Shown here: one piece after another, positions 44,054 to 53,324 of the stretch
Layout: each line of letters starts with the position of its first letter
Numbering within the stretch: position 1 is the stretch's first letter
Assembly: GCF_045207655.1 (NCBI RefSeq)
Contig: NZ_CP108784.1
Location: forward strand, 1,364,001-1,428,000
DNA from: Embleya sp045207655
GTDB lineage: Bacteria > Actinomycetota > Actinomycetes > Streptomycetales > Streptomycetaceae
Direction of reading: 5' to 3'
DNA length: 64,000 nt
Translations under genes and position numbers: made by a program
The notes under the pieces: model-generated
The model's database searches: none
Seen by the model: the letters and a program-made list of their open reading frames with translations, nothing else
Told to the model about the DNA's origin: nothing

Positions 44054-45811
44054 GTGGCACGCGAGGACGACGCGGCGACCCCGGACCCCAGCGGCGACGG
44101 GAACGGCGCCGCCGAGGCCACCGGCTCCGGCGCGCGTCCCCCGTTCGTCCCCGGCCAGCGCGGCGTGCATCACCCTCGGGTGTACGACGGCGACCTCGGG
44201 CCCGAGCCGGCCGCAACCCAATCGGCCCAGCCCTGGTCGCCCGACCCCGCAGCGCCCCACCCCTTCGCGACCGAACCGCGCGGCGACCGCGTCGGCCCAC
44301 CGCCGAACGCCGATGCCGGCCGAGCTCCGGTGTACGACGGCCCCCCGGACGGCGAACTCGCCGACCTGGTGCGCGCCGGCGACGGCGACGCCTACGGCCT
44401 GCTCTACCAACGGCACGTGGGCTCCATCCGCCGCTTCGCGCGCACCTGCACCCGCACCCCCGAGGCCGCCGACGACCTGTGCGCCGAGGCGTTCGCCCGC
44501 ACGCTCCAGGCACTGCGCTCGGGCCAGGGGCCGAAGGAGGCGTTCCGGGCCTACCTGCTCACCACCGTGCGCCACGTCGCCGGCGACTGGACCAGGAGCG
44601 ACCGCCGCGAATGGCTCACCGAGGACTTCACCGTCTTCGAGTCCGCCTGGGAGAACCAGGACCGCGTGGTGAAGGCCGACGACGCGCGGCTCGCGCTCCA
44701 GGCCTTCCAGGACCTCCCCGAGCGGTCCCGCATGGTGCTGTGGCACGTGGACATCGAGGGCGAGCAGGCCGTCCAGGTCGCCCCGCTGGTCGGCGAGAAC
44801 CCGGACAACGTCCGCAAGATCCTGGAACGGGCCCGCCAGGAACTGCGCGACAACTACTTCGTGGCGTTCGCCACCGGCGGCGTCAAGGACGAGAACTGCA
44901 AGAAGTTCACCCGGCACTACGGCCGGCACATCCGCAACCGGATGGACTCCGAGAAGCGCCGCGAGAGCATCGACGCGCACCTGAAGAAGTGCAGCCGGTG
45001 CAACGAGACCTACGCGGAGATGGTCGACGTCCGCGACCGGTACGGGCCGATCGCGCTGGCACTGATCGGCATCACCGCGCCGATCTTCCTCAGCGGCACC
45101 GCCGTGGCCGCGGGCACCGCCGCCGCGGCCACGGCGGTGGCCGGCGGGATGGGCCTGGCGGTCGGCGCCACCGGCGCGGGCGGCGTCGCGAGCGGGGTCG
45201 CCGCGGGTGCCGCCGCGGCCGGCGGCGCGGCGACGGGCGCGGGCGTGGGCGCCGCCGCGGCCAAGGGCGCCGGGCAGGCCGGGCAGACCGCCGGCCGCTC
45301 GTCGTTGATCGCGGGCGGCGTGGTGGTGGCCGTCGCGGTCGCCGCGTTCGCCCTGGTGGACACCGACAAGCCCAAACCGAAACGCCCTGCCCCGCCGGTC
45401 GCCGCCTCCGCCCCCGCCCCGCTGCCCCCGCCGACCCCCACCACCGAGACCCGCCCCCCGCAGCCCTCGCCGCCCAAGCCGGAGGTCGAGGCACCCGCGC
45501 CGACCCCGCCGCCCGCGGCCGCTCCGTCGACCCGCCCCGAGCCCACCGGGTACCCGCCGACCAAGCCCGCCCCGACCCGGGTCAAGCCGACCCGGTCCGG
45601 ACCGACCCTGGTCGCCGACAACAAGGAGTTCCGCGCCGACGACAACAAGGTCGGCTTCAAGTGCGACAACCGCGACGGCAAGTGGTGCGAGAACCCGACG
45701 ATCACCGTGCCCAGCGCACTGGCCGCGCCACTGATGCCACCGGGCTCGACCGCCGAATGCGCCGAGATCAAGGGGAAGAACGGGTCGCACTACACCCTGT
45801 GCCGACGCTGA
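44054..45811 (+). CDS. ECF sigma factor fused to a membrane anti-sigma domain
   Basis: 585 aa, far longer than a normal ECF sigma (~200). Order: a Pro/Gly-rich N-terminus (1-100); sigma-2 region (ADLVRAGDGDAYGLLYQRHVG, ~103-170); sigma-4 region (ERSRMVLWHVDIEGEQAVQVAPLVGENPDNV, to ~265); zinc-binding anti-sigma-type HLKKCSRC (~309-316). Hydrophobic segments follow at ~331-348 and 416-435 around a Gly/Ala-rich linker, then a Pro/Lys/Thr-rich stalk and a terminal domain with four Cys. Resembles ECF52-like families. GTG at 44054 after AAGGGGGC. Confidence 0.86.
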   Translation: MAREDDAATPDPSGDGNGAAEATGSGARPPFVPGQRGVHHPRVYDGDLGPEPAATQSAQPWSPDPAAPHPFATEPRGDRVGPPPNADAGRAPVYDGPPDGELADLVRAGDGDAYGLLYQRHVGSIRRFARTCTRTPEAADDLCAEAFARTLQALRSGQGPKEAFRAYLLTTVRHVAGDWTRSDRREWLTEDFTVFESAWENQDRVVKADDARLALQAFQDLPERSRMVLWHVDIEGEQAVQVAPLVGENPDNVRKILERARQELRDNYFVAFATGGVKDENCKKFTRHYGRHIRNRMDSEKRRESIDAHLKKCSRCNETYAEMVDVRDRYGPIALALIGITAPIFLSGTAVAAGTAAAATAVAGGMGLAVGATGAGGVASGVAAGAAAAGGAATGAGVGAAAAKGAGQAGQTAGRSSLIAGGVVVAVAVAAFALVDTDKPKPKRPAPPVAASAPAPLPPPTPTTETRPPQPSPPKPEVEAPAPTPPPAAAPSTRPEPTGYPPTKPAPTRVKPTRSGPTLVADNKEFRADDNKVGFKCDNRDGKWCENPTITVPSALAAPLMPPGSTAECAEIKGKNGSHYTLCRR

Positions 45812-45830
45812 CCGGCGGGCCCGCCGGGGC

Positions 45831-47282
45831 CTAACCCGCCGACCCCGTCACCCCCATCGAGCCCGCCGCACCCGCGGTGCCCGCCCACGGGGCCGCCACC
45901 TCCAACTGCCCCGCGAGCCGGAACAGCGTCGCCTCGTCGCCGTACCGGCCGGCGAACTGCACGCCCAACGGCAGGCCGTCCGAAGTGCGCCCCAGCGGCA
46001 CCGACATGGCCGGCTGCCCGGTGACGTTGAACAGGCTGGTGAACGCGGCCATCCCGCGCATCCCGGTCAGCGCCGCCATCGGATCGCGATTGGGATCCAA
46101 CTCGCCCAGCAGCGGCGGCACCACCGCCATCGTCGGGGTCAGCAGCACATCCAGGCGCCCGGTCAGCCGGGTCACCGCCCGCCCGATCGTGTGCATCGTG
46201 TCGATCGCGGCCAGATAGCGCGCCAGCGACAACGAGCGGCCCTTGTCCACGATCAGCCGGGTCGCCCCGTCCAGATCACCGGCCCCCAGCTCGCGACCCA
46301 GCTCGGCCAGCCGCAGATCCACCATGCGCGCGATGTGCGCGGCGCTGATCGGCGCGATCACCTCGCCCGGCCGACTCAGCGTGTCCGGCCAGGTCACCGG
46401 CTCCACGTCGTGGCCCAGCGCGACACACAGCGCCGCGGCCTCCTCCGCGGCCCGCACACACTCCGGGTCCACCGCCACACCGGTGTCCACCGGCGTCAGG
46501 ATCAACCCGATCCGCAACCGCCCCGGGTCCGCGCCCACCTCGGCGGCGTACGGCCGCACCGGCGGCGGCGCGTGATACGGATCGCCCGGCTCCGGCGTAC
46601 CGGTGATGTCGAGCAGCGTCGCGCTGTCGCGGACCGTACGGGTGACCGCGTGCGCCACCGACAGACCCGCCCACGACTCGCCGTGATCCGGCCCCGGGGT
46701 GACCCGGCCGCGGCTCGGCTTGAGCCCGAACACCCCACAACACGCGGCCGGGATGCGAATCGAACCGCCACCGTCGGTGGCGTGCGCGACCGGGACCATG
46801 CCCGCCGCGACCGCCGCCGCCGAACCGCCGCTGGAGCCGCCCGCGCTGCGCTCGCGATGCCAGGGATTGTGCGCGGGACCGAACAGCGCGGACTCGGTGG
46901 TGGTGCCCAGCCCGAACTCCGGGGTGTTCGTCTTGCCCGCGATCAGCACACCCGCGGCCCGCAGCCGGGTCACCAGCGTGCTGTCGCGCGCCGCGACGTT
47001 GCCCGCGAACAACCGCGACCCGTTGCTCGTGGCCATCCCGGCCACATCGCACTCGAGGTCCTTGATCAGATACGGCACACCCGCGAGCACACCGGGCAAC
47101 AACCCGCCGACCTCGCCCCGGGCCTGCTCCTCGCACAACGCGACCACCGCGCCCAGGGCCGGCTCGCGCTCCTTGATCGCCGCGAAGGTGACGTCGAGCA
47201 CCTCGTCCGCGGTCACCTCACCGCGGGCGATCAGGCCCGCGAGCCCGGTGGCGTCATAGGACTGATACTCGTCGATCCGCAC
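45831..47282 (-). CDS. Amidase signature family hydrolase
   Basis: 483 aa. Ser-Ser-Lys triad: Lys in LIKDLE, cis-Ser in GGSSGGSAAAVAAG and nucleophile in ATDGGGSIRIPA. About the length of GatA/6-aminohexanoate-type amidases, but not next to gatB or gatC, so a catabolic or biosynthetic amidase. The GTG at 47282 is preceded by a perfect AGGAGG. A 16-bp CCGGCGGGCCCGCCGG palindrome separates it from the convergent sigma-factor gene. Confidence 0.9.
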   Translation of the reverse strand: MRIDEYQSYDATGLAGLIARGEVTADEVLDVTFAAIKEREPALGAVVALCEEQARGEVGGLLPGVLAGVPYLIKDLECDVAGMATSNGSRLFAGNVAARDSTLVTRLRAAGVLIAGKTNTPEFGLGTTTESALFGPAHNPWHRERSAGGSSGGSAAAVAAGMVPVAHATDGGGSIRIPAACCGVFGLKPSRGRVTPGPDHGESWAGLSVAHAVTRTVRDSATLLDITGTPEPGDPYHAPPPVRPYAAEVGADPGRLRIGLILTPVDTGVAVDPECVRAAEEAAALCVALGHDVEPVTWPDTLSRPGEVIAPISAAHIARMVDLRLAELGRELGAGDLDGATRLIVDKGRSLSLARYLAAIDTMHTIGRAVTRLTGRLDVLLTPTMAVVPPLLGELDPNRDPMAALTGMRGMAAFTSLFNVTGQPAMSVPLGRTSDGLPLGVQFAGRYGDEATLFRLAGQLEVAAPWAGTAGAAGSMGVTGSAG

Positions 47283-47436
47283 GGCACGACCTCCTGCGCT
47301 GGTGAAACACGTCCGCCACGCACCGTACGCGACCGTGTGCCCGCGCGATTCGCCCCGTCGGCCGATCGGCAAAAACCGGCGCGCGGCGACGCGGGCCGGC
47401 CGGCGGGCCGATGCCGCGGACCGCCGCGCCGCCCGC

Positions 47437-50208
47437 TCAGCCCACCGACGAGTACGAGACCACGCCTCGGCGCAGCCCCTCGATCGCCTTGCGCGCCGTC
47501 CCGCCGACCTTGCTGTCGTCCGGCGCGGCGGCGGCGATCTGGCCGAGCACGTCGACCAGTTGCTTGATCCAGCGGACGAAGTCGCCGGCCGGCAGGTCGG
47601 CCTCGCCCAGCACCGCGTCCAGACTCAGCCCCGACGCCCACGAGTACGCGGTCCAGGCGAAGCCCAGGTCCGGCTCGCGCAGGAAGTCGAGGTGGTGCTG
47701 CCCCTCCAGCGCGTCCAGGTGCCCCCACAGTCGCACCATGTCGGCCAGCGCGGCATGCGCCGCACCGCCCGGCAGCTTGGGCGACATCGCGTCGTCCGGC
47801 TGCCGCGACTCGTACACCAGCGCGGACGCGCACGCGGCCAGCTCCGCCGGTGTCAACTCCTCCCACAGGCCCTCGCGCAGGCACTCGGCGGTGAGCAGGT
47901 CCAACTCGGCGTAGATCCGTGCGAGCCGGCGCCCGTCGTCGGTGACCGTGTCGCCCTTGAGGTAGTCCAGGTCGGTGAGCATCGCGCAGACCCGGTCGAA
48001 GGTGCGCGCGATGGTGTGCGTACGGCCCTTCATCCGGCTCTCGATCACCTGGGTGTCGCGCAGCAGCCGGTGGTAGCGCTCCGCCCAGCGCGCGTGCTCC
48101 TCGCGGTCGTCGCAGCCGTGACACGGGTGTTGCCGGATCGCCTGCCGCAACCTGGCGAGCTCGGGATCATCCGCCGCCGGCGAGCGCTGCTTGCGGGCCC
48201 GCGGCTGGTCCACGTGGCCGGCCTTGGTGCGCAGCGAGGACGCCAGGTCGCGGCGCGACTGCGGATTGCGCGCGTTGAACGAGCGCGGGATGCGCAGCCG
48301 GTCGAGCGCGGTGACCGGCACGGGGAAGTCGATCCCGGCCAGTCGGCGGGCCTGGCGATCCGAGGTGAGCACGAACGGGCGCGGACCCTCCGGCCCCTGG
48401 TCGGTGCCCGGGTCCAGGACCACCGCGAGGCCCGCGTACTTGCCGGTGGGCACCACGATGATGTCGCCGGGCCTGAGCTTCTCCAGCGACGCGGCGGCCG
48501 CGGCCCGGCGCTGCGAGACGCCCTCGCGGGCCAGTTCCGTCTCGCGGTCCTTGAGCGCGCGGCGCAGCCGCCCGTACTCGGCGAAGTCGCCCAGGTGGCA
48601 GGTCATCGCCTCGTGGTAGCCGGCCAGCCCCTCCTCGTTGCGCTGCACCTGACGGGTCAGCCCGACCACCGAGCGGTCCGCCTGGAACTGCGCGAACGAG
48701 GTCTCCAGGAGCTCGCGCGAGCGGTGCCGACCGACCTGGCCGACCAGGTTGACCGCCATGTTGTAGGAGGGCTTGAAGGAGGAGCGCAGCGGATAGGTGC
48801 GGGTGCCCGCGAGCCCGGCCAGGTGGCCCGCGTCGAAGCCCTGGTGCCACAGCACCACGGCGTGGCCCTCGACGTCGATGCCGCGACGCCCGGCGCGCCC
48901 GGTGAGTTGGGTGTACTCGCCGGCGGTCAGGTCGGCGTGCGTCTCGCCGTTCCACTTGACCAGCTTCTCCAGCACCACCGAGCGGGCCGGCATGTTGATC
49001 CCCAGCGCCAGTGTCTCGGTCGCGAACACCGCCTTGACCAGGCCCTTGACGAACAGTTCCTCGACGACCTCCTTGAAGGTCGGCAACATGCCCGCGTGGT
49101 GCGCGGCGATGCCGCGCTGGAGCGCCTCCAGCCACGAGTGGTATCCCAGCACGTGCCGGTCCTCGTCGGGGATCCCGGTCGTGCGCGCCTCCACGATCGC
49201 GCGCACCTCGGCCCGCTCCGCCTCGCCGTTGAGCCGCAGCCCCGCGTGCAGGCACTGCTGCACGGCCGCCTCGCAGCCCTTGCGGCTGAAGATGAAGGTG
49301 ATCGCGGGCAGCAGGCCCTCGGCGTCGAGCCGGTCGATCACCTCCGCGCGGCTGGGCGTCCAGATCCGGCTGCGCATCGGCCGGGTCTCCTGGCCGCGAT
49401 TGCGCCGGTAGCGGTCCTGCGGTCGGCCCGCCCGCTCGCTCTCCATCCGGCCCAGCCGGATCAGCTCGGGGTTGACCTCGGTGTGGTTCTCGTCGGTGAA
49501 CAGGTCGTAGGTGCGGTTGCCCGCGATCACGTGCTGCCACAGCGGCACCGGGCGGTGCTCGGAGACCACGACGGCGGTGTCGCCGCGCACGGTGCCCAGC
49601 CAGTCGCCGAACTCCTCGGCGTTGCTGACGGTCGCCGAGAGCGAGACCAGCGTGACCGATTCGGAGAGGTGGATGATCACCTCCTCCCACACCGCGCCGC
49701 GGAAGCGGTCGGAGAGGTAGTGCACCTCGTCCATCACGACGTAGCCCAGGCCGTTCAACGCGTTCGAGGACGCGTAGAGCATGTTCCGCAGCACCTCGGT
49801 GGTCATCACGATCACCGGGGCGTCGCTGTTGACCGAGTTGTCCCCGGTGAGCAGGCCCACGTTCGCCGCGCCGTAGAGCTTTTGGAAGTCGGCGAACTTC
49901 TGGTTCGACAGCGCCTTGATCGGCGTCGTGTAGAAGCACTTGCGGCCCTGTTCGAGCGCGAGGTGCACGGCGAACTCGCCGACCACCGTCTTGCCCGATC
50001 CGGTCGGCGCCGCGACCAACACACCCTTGCCGCTTTCCAGCGCGCGACAGGCCTCGATCTGGAAGGGATCGAGGCCGAAGGGGTACTGCTCGCGGAAGGC
50101 GTGCAGGCTCGTCCGTTCGTCGGCGGCTCGGCGGCGGGAGGCCGCGTAACGCTCGGCGGGGGACATCTGGGTGTCGCGGTCCGTGCCGCGTGCGGGATCG
50201 AGAGGCAT
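47437..50208 (-). CDS. helY: Superfamily 2 RNA helicase, Ski2/Mtr4-like
   Basis: 923 aa. Walker A APTGSGKT near residue 70, DEVH box VMDEVHYLS, motif III SLSATVSNAEEFG, and helicase C motif AGRAGRRGIDVEGH. A beta-rich insertion and a C-terminal helical DSHCT-like domain follow. Probably handles RNA processing or decay. In mycobacteria helY likewise follows tatC, and here only the lipid-kinase gene intervenes. Confidence 0.93.
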   Translation of the reverse strand: MPLDPARGTDRDTQMSPAERYAASRRRAADERTSLHAFREQYPFGLDPFQIEACRALESGKGVLVAAPTGSGKTVVGEFAVHLALEQGRKCFYTTPIKALSNQKFADFQKLYGAANVGLLTGDNSVNSDAPVIVMTTEVLRNMLYASSNALNGLGYVVMDEVHYLSDRFRGAVWEEVIIHLSESVTLVSLSATVSNAEEFGDWLGTVRGDTAVVVSEHRPVPLWQHVIAGNRTYDLFTDENHTEVNPELIRLGRMESERAGRPQDRYRRNRGQETRPMRSRIWTPSRAEVIDRLDAEGLLPAITFIFSRKGCEAAVQQCLHAGLRLNGEAERAEVRAIVEARTTGIPDEDRHVLGYHSWLEALQRGIAAHHAGMLPTFKEVVEELFVKGLVKAVFATETLALGINMPARSVVLEKLVKWNGETHADLTAGEYTQLTGRAGRRGIDVEGHAVVLWHQGFDAGHLAGLAGTRTYPLRSSFKPSYNMAVNLVGQVGRHRSRELLETSFAQFQADRSVVGLTRQVQRNEEGLAGYHEAMTCHLGDFAEYGRLRRALKDRETELAREGVSQRRAAAAASLEKLRPGDIIVVPTGKYAGLAVVLDPGTDQGPEGPRPFVLTSDRQARRLAGIDFPVPVTALDRLRIPRSFNARNPQSRRDLASSLRTKAGHVDQPRARKQRSPAADDPELARLRQAIRQHPCHGCDDREEHARWAERYHRLLRDTQVIESRMKGRTHTIARTFDRVCAMLTDLDYLKGDTVTDDGRRLARIYAELDLLTAECLREGLWEELTPAELAACASALVYESRQPDDAMSPKLPGGAAHAALADMVRLWGHLDALEGQHHLDFLREPDLGFAWTAYSWASGLSLDAVLGEADLPAGDFVRWIKQLVDVLGQIAAAAPDDSKVGGTARKAIEGLRRGVVSYSSVG

Positions 50209-50257
50209 CTCGTCAAGCAGACTACCGGCCGGGACCGACGGCTGTGATCACCTTTTT

Positions 50258-50365
50258 TCGATCTTGAAAGGCAGCTCGATCTTGAAAGGCAGCTCGATCC
50301 TGAAGGGCGGCTCGATCCTGAAGGGCGGCCCGATCTCGAAAGGCGGCCCGCTCCCGAAAGGCGGG
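50258..50365. repeat. Six-copy 18-bp tandem repeat
   Basis: Units starting TCGATCTTGAAAGGCAGC repeat six times head to tail, drifting to CCGATCTCGAAAGGCGGC and beyond at the right end. The array lies in the 215-bp gap between helY and the lipid kinase, directly after the kinase stop. The unit is a multiple of three; on the minus strand it reads as hexapeptides of the type PPFRIE, and on the plus strand as ILKGSS. Confidence 0.9.
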
Positions 50366-50423
50366 CGGCTCGAACGCGGCACGCGGCTCGACCCGCGCAG
50401 GCGGCCCGCCCGCGGCCCGTGGC

Positions 50424-51311
50424 TCAGCCGCGCGGCGCGGGCACCAGGACCCGGACCGCCGCCGGCACGCAGTCCGCGGTCAGCGGCAGCGCGCCCAGCC
50501 GTTCGCCGTCGGCCCACCCGCTGAGCCCGCGCGCGCTCAGCGACACGGTCGCGGCGCGGTGCACGGTGACCAGCGGATGGCTCACGTGCTTTCCGCCGTA
50601 GACCTTGGGGAACACCCGCAGCAGCTCGGCCCGCCCGCAGCCGGCCACCACCGTGACGTCGAACAGGCCGTCGGCGAGGTCGGCGTCCGGGCACATCCGC
50701 ATGCCGCCGCCGTAGGAGCGACCGTTGCCCACCGCTATCAGCGTGGCCTCGACGTCGACGGGTTTGCCGTCCAGCTCCAACTCGTAGCCGATCGGCGCGA
50801 GCGCGCCCAGCTCGCCCACCAGGGCGGCGTTGTAGCGGGTCCGCCCGCGGGCCCAGGTCATCCGGTTCGCGCGTTCGTTGACCCGAGAGTCGAACCCGGT
50901 GCACAGGATCGTGCCGAACCAGCGCTCCCCCGCCCGGCCCAGGTCCACCGGCCGCGTATGCAGATCGGCCACCACCCGCGCCGCGGCGGCCACGTCGCCC
51001 AGCGGCAGGTCCAACGCCCGGGCGAAGTCGTTGCCCGAACCGATCGGCACCACGCCCAGCGGCGTGCTCGTGCCCGCCACCGCCTGCAACGCGGCCGCGA
51101 CCGTGCCGTCGCCGCCGACCGCGACCACGGCCGCCACGCCGCCGCGGACCACCGCACGCAGCCGGGCTATCCCCTCCGCGGCACCGGGAGCGGACACCTG
51201 ATGCGGTGTCAGCCCCCGGTCCCGGAGCAGATCGGCCGCGAGCGACGCGGCCTTGAGGCCCCGACCACGACCCGCGGTGGGGTTGACGAATACCGCTATC
51301 TCCCGAGACAC
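50424..51311 (-). CDS. Diacylglycerol kinase-family lipid kinase
   Basis: 295 aa, DagK/YegS family: VNPTAGRGRG nucleotide loop, GGDGTVAAAL, PIGSGNDFAR and a beta-sandwich C-terminal domain. Likely phosphorylates diacylglycerol or another membrane lipid. The GTG at 51311 (VSREIAVFVN) lies 26 bp after the tatC stop, so it is probably co-transcribed with tatAC. Confidence 0.9.
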   Translation of the reverse strand: MSREIAVFVNPTAGRGRGLKAASLAADLLRDRGLTPHQVSAPGAAEGIARLRAVVRGGVAAVVAVGGDGTVAAALQAVAGTSTPLGVVPIGSGNDFARALDLPLGDVAAAARVVADLHTRPVDLGRAGERWFGTILCTGFDSRVNERANRMTWARGRTRYNAALVGELGALAPIGYELELDGKPVDVEATLIAVGNGRSYGGGMRMCPDADLADGLFDVTVVAGCGRAELLRVFPKVYGGKHVSHPLVTVHRAATVSLSARGLSGWADGERLGALPLTADCVPAAVRVLVPAPRG

Positions 51312-51337
51312 AAGGCGCGAGATTAGCCCACCCGACC

Positions 51338-52288
51338 TCAGGTGATGTCGTCCACCCTGGCCGAGGGACCCGCCTGCGACTCGTCCGCGACGGTGCTCGG
51401 CCGCTCGACCGGGCGCACCGAGGTGTCCAGGACCGACGCCTCGTCGTCGTCGAGGTCGGCGCCGAACACTTCCGCGTGCCGTTTGCCGCGCCGGCGGTCG
51501 TTGAGCCAGGCCACGATCAGCGCGATCCCGTACAGCACGGTGATCGGGATGGACAGCAGGATCATCGTCAGCGGGTCGGTGGTGGGGGTGGCCACCGCGC
51601 CGAAGACGAAGATGCCCATCACCACCCAGCGCCACCAGCTCGCGAGCTGCTTCGCGGTGACGACCCCGCCGAAGTTCAGCATGATCAGCACGAGCGGCAG
51701 CTCGCACGCGATGCCGAACACCACGACCATGCGGATGACGAAGTTGAGGTAGTCGTCGAGCTGGATCTGGTTGCTGGCATCGGTGAGGGTGAAGTCCAGG
51801 AGCACCTGGAGGGCGTGCGGCAGGATCCAGTACGAGAAGTAGGCGCCGCCCAGGAACAACGGCACACCCACGCCGACGAAGGCCAGCGAGTACTTCTTCT
51901 CGTTCTTGTGCAACCCCGGCGCCAGGAAGGCCCACATCTGGTAGAGCCAGATCGGTGAGGCCGCGATGATGCCGGTGGCCAGCGAGATCTTCAGGGCCAT
52001 CGAGAACGGCGAGAGCACGCCCTGTTGCACCAGGACACCCTGGCCACACTTGGTGACGCCGGTGCCCTTGACGTTCTTGAGGTCGCAGACGGGATCGACC
52101 AGGAAGGCGCCGATGTCCTCGTAGAAGAACGCGGCGACGATGGTCACGACGATGATGGCCAGGAGCGCCTTGACGAGGCGATTGCGCAGTTCGCGCAAGT
52201 GCTCCATGAGGGGCATGCGCCCCTCGGCGTCCTTGATCTTCTTCTCGTTCGGGCCGGACTTTCGTCCGCGCCCTGCCTTGTCAAGCAC
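51338..52288 (-). CDS. tatC: Sec-independent protein translocase TatC
   Basis: Multi-spanning receptor of the twin-arginine export system. 316 aa, with the N-terminal cytosolic MPLMEHLRELRNRL motif containing the conserved Glu, six predicted membrane segments, and a ~50-residue acidic C-terminal tail typical of actinobacteria. GTG start; 36 bp after tatA. Confidence 0.95.
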   Translation of the reverse strand: MLDKAGRGRKSGPNEKKIKDAEGRMPLMEHLRELRNRLVKALLAIIVVTIVAAFFYEDIGAFLVDPVCDLKNVKGTGVTKCGQGVLVQQGVLSPFSMALKISLATGIIAASPIWLYQMWAFLAPGLHKNEKKYSLAFVGVGVPLFLGGAYFSYWILPHALQVLLDFTLTDASNQIQLDDYLNFVIRMVVVFGIACELPLVLIMLNFGGVVTAKQLASWWRWVVMGIFVFGAVATPTTDPLTMILLSIPITVLYGIALIVAWLNDRRRGKRHAEVFGADLDDDEASVLDTSVRPVERPSTVADESQAGPSARVDDIT

Positions 52289-52324
52289 CTTGAGGGCCGA
52301 CTCCTAAAAGGCGCGTGGCGGATA

Positions 52325-52606
52325 TCAGCGACGGTTGTGGTCGGGCTCGCCGACCGGCCGTGCCTCGCTCACGTCGCCCGGAGCCGCCTGGATGGTGCGT
52401 GGCGGCGTCTCGGTGGTCTTGGCGGTCTTGTCGGACGCGGGGGCCTCGCCCGCCCCGTCCTCCTTCATCGCCTTGGTCTCGCTCTTGAGGATGCGCAGCG
52501 AACGGCCCAGCGCACGCGCCGTGTCCGGCAGACGCTTGGCGCCGAACAACAGCACGACGACAACCAGGATCAGGATGATCTCGGGCCAACCGAGCTTGCC
52601 AAACAT
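52325..52606 (-). CDS. tatA: Sec-independent protein translocase TatA
   Basis: 93 aa: a single N-terminal membrane helix (GWPEIILILVVVVLLFGAKRLPD), an amphipathic helix and a charged disordered tail. Forms the translocation pore with TatC. Lies between tatC and the pafBC group, the order seen across actinobacteria. Confidence 0.95.
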   Translation of the reverse strand: MFGKLGWPEIILILVVVVLLFGAKRLPDTARALGRSLRILKSETKAMKEDGAGEAPASDKTAKTTETPPRTIQAAPGDVSEARPVGEPDHNRR

Positions 52607-52735
52607 AGTCAGTACCTCATTGCCGGGGCCGGGGGGTTACGGGTTCGATCGTACGCCGGTGCGTCTTACACCTGTGCAACGCAATGGTGGCGAACAACTG
52701 CACCGGACGTAACCCCCAGGGGTCACGTGGGCAGA

Positions 52736-52963
52736 TCACTGTCGGTGAGAGGCCGCGGCGCGCGGATGCGGTACGGCGCCGTGCCGTGCGGTCGGGCCGC
52801 CGGCCGCGTCCAGCTCGGCGGCGGCCTCGGACAGTCGCGCGGAGGCGTCCGCGACGGTTGCCCCGAGGTGACGCACGTCACCGAACAATCGCCAGGCGAA
52901 CCAGCCGATGACGCCGAGTCCGGCGAGGACGAGCACGATGAAGACGAGGACCCACGGCAACAT
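52736..52963 (-). CDS. Small membrane protein, hypothetical
   Basis: 75 aa. One N-terminal hydrophobic segment (residues 2-25, LPWVLVFIVLVLAGLGVIGW), a short Leu/Ala helix resembling a coiled coil, and a Pro/His-rich tail. No family recognised. Position between the zinc-ribbon gene and tatA suggests it belongs to the paf-tat transcript. Confidence 0.7.
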   Translation of the reverse strand: MLPWVLVFIVLVLAGLGVIGWFAWRLFGDVRHLGATVADASARLSEAAAELDAAGGPTARHGAVPHPRAAASHRQ

Positions 52964-53008
52964 GCGGCGACCCTAACAGCCCCCGCTCCCGCCGCCGCGC
53001 TCCGCCGT

Positions 53009-53212
53009 TCAGCGCGCGACCTGCATCGACGACACCCCGCCGTCGGTGAGCAGTTCGACGATCCGCTCACCGGCCGGCCGGCGCACCGAGTCGGCGCAGG
53101 TGGGGCAGCGGAACAGGTAGAAGGACTTGTTCGGTCGGAGCACCAGCCGTAGCTGATCCGCCGTCAACTCGACGCGTCCGCAGACCGGGCAGCGCGCCGT
53201 GAACGTCGACAC
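53009..53212 (-). CDS. Small zinc-ribbon protein, hypothetical
   Basis: 67 aa with two CxxC pairs (CPVCG and CPTC), about 25 residues apart, forming a likely zinc ribbon. The GTG at 53212 is supported by AGGAGG 7 bp upstream; the frame is open further but without a ribosome site. Encoded between pafC and the small membrane protein. Confidence 0.78.
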   Translation of the reverse strand: MSTFTARCPVCGRVELTADQLRLVLRPNKSFYLFRCPTCADSVRRPAGERIVELLTDGGVSSMQVAR

Positions 53213-53324
53213 CGTGGGCCTCCTCGCAATCTCGGGAAGGTTGTCGTCGGTGGTACCGGAAGTGCCGCTGGGCCGCGACCGGGCGATGTGCCGTTTTTGG
53301 ACAATCGCCTCCGGTCGCGGCGAA

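Noticed and set aside
47302..50247. Plus-strand open frame of ~980 codons
   Set aside because: Antisense shadow of helY; no domain motifs, no ribosome site, and codon third-position GC fits the minus strand.
50248..50904. Minus-strand frame ending in hexapeptide repeats as a separate gene
   Set aside because: Most of it overlaps the lipid kinase in another frame, with Arg/Gly-rich shadow composition. Only the repeat portion is unusual, and it is reported as a repeat.
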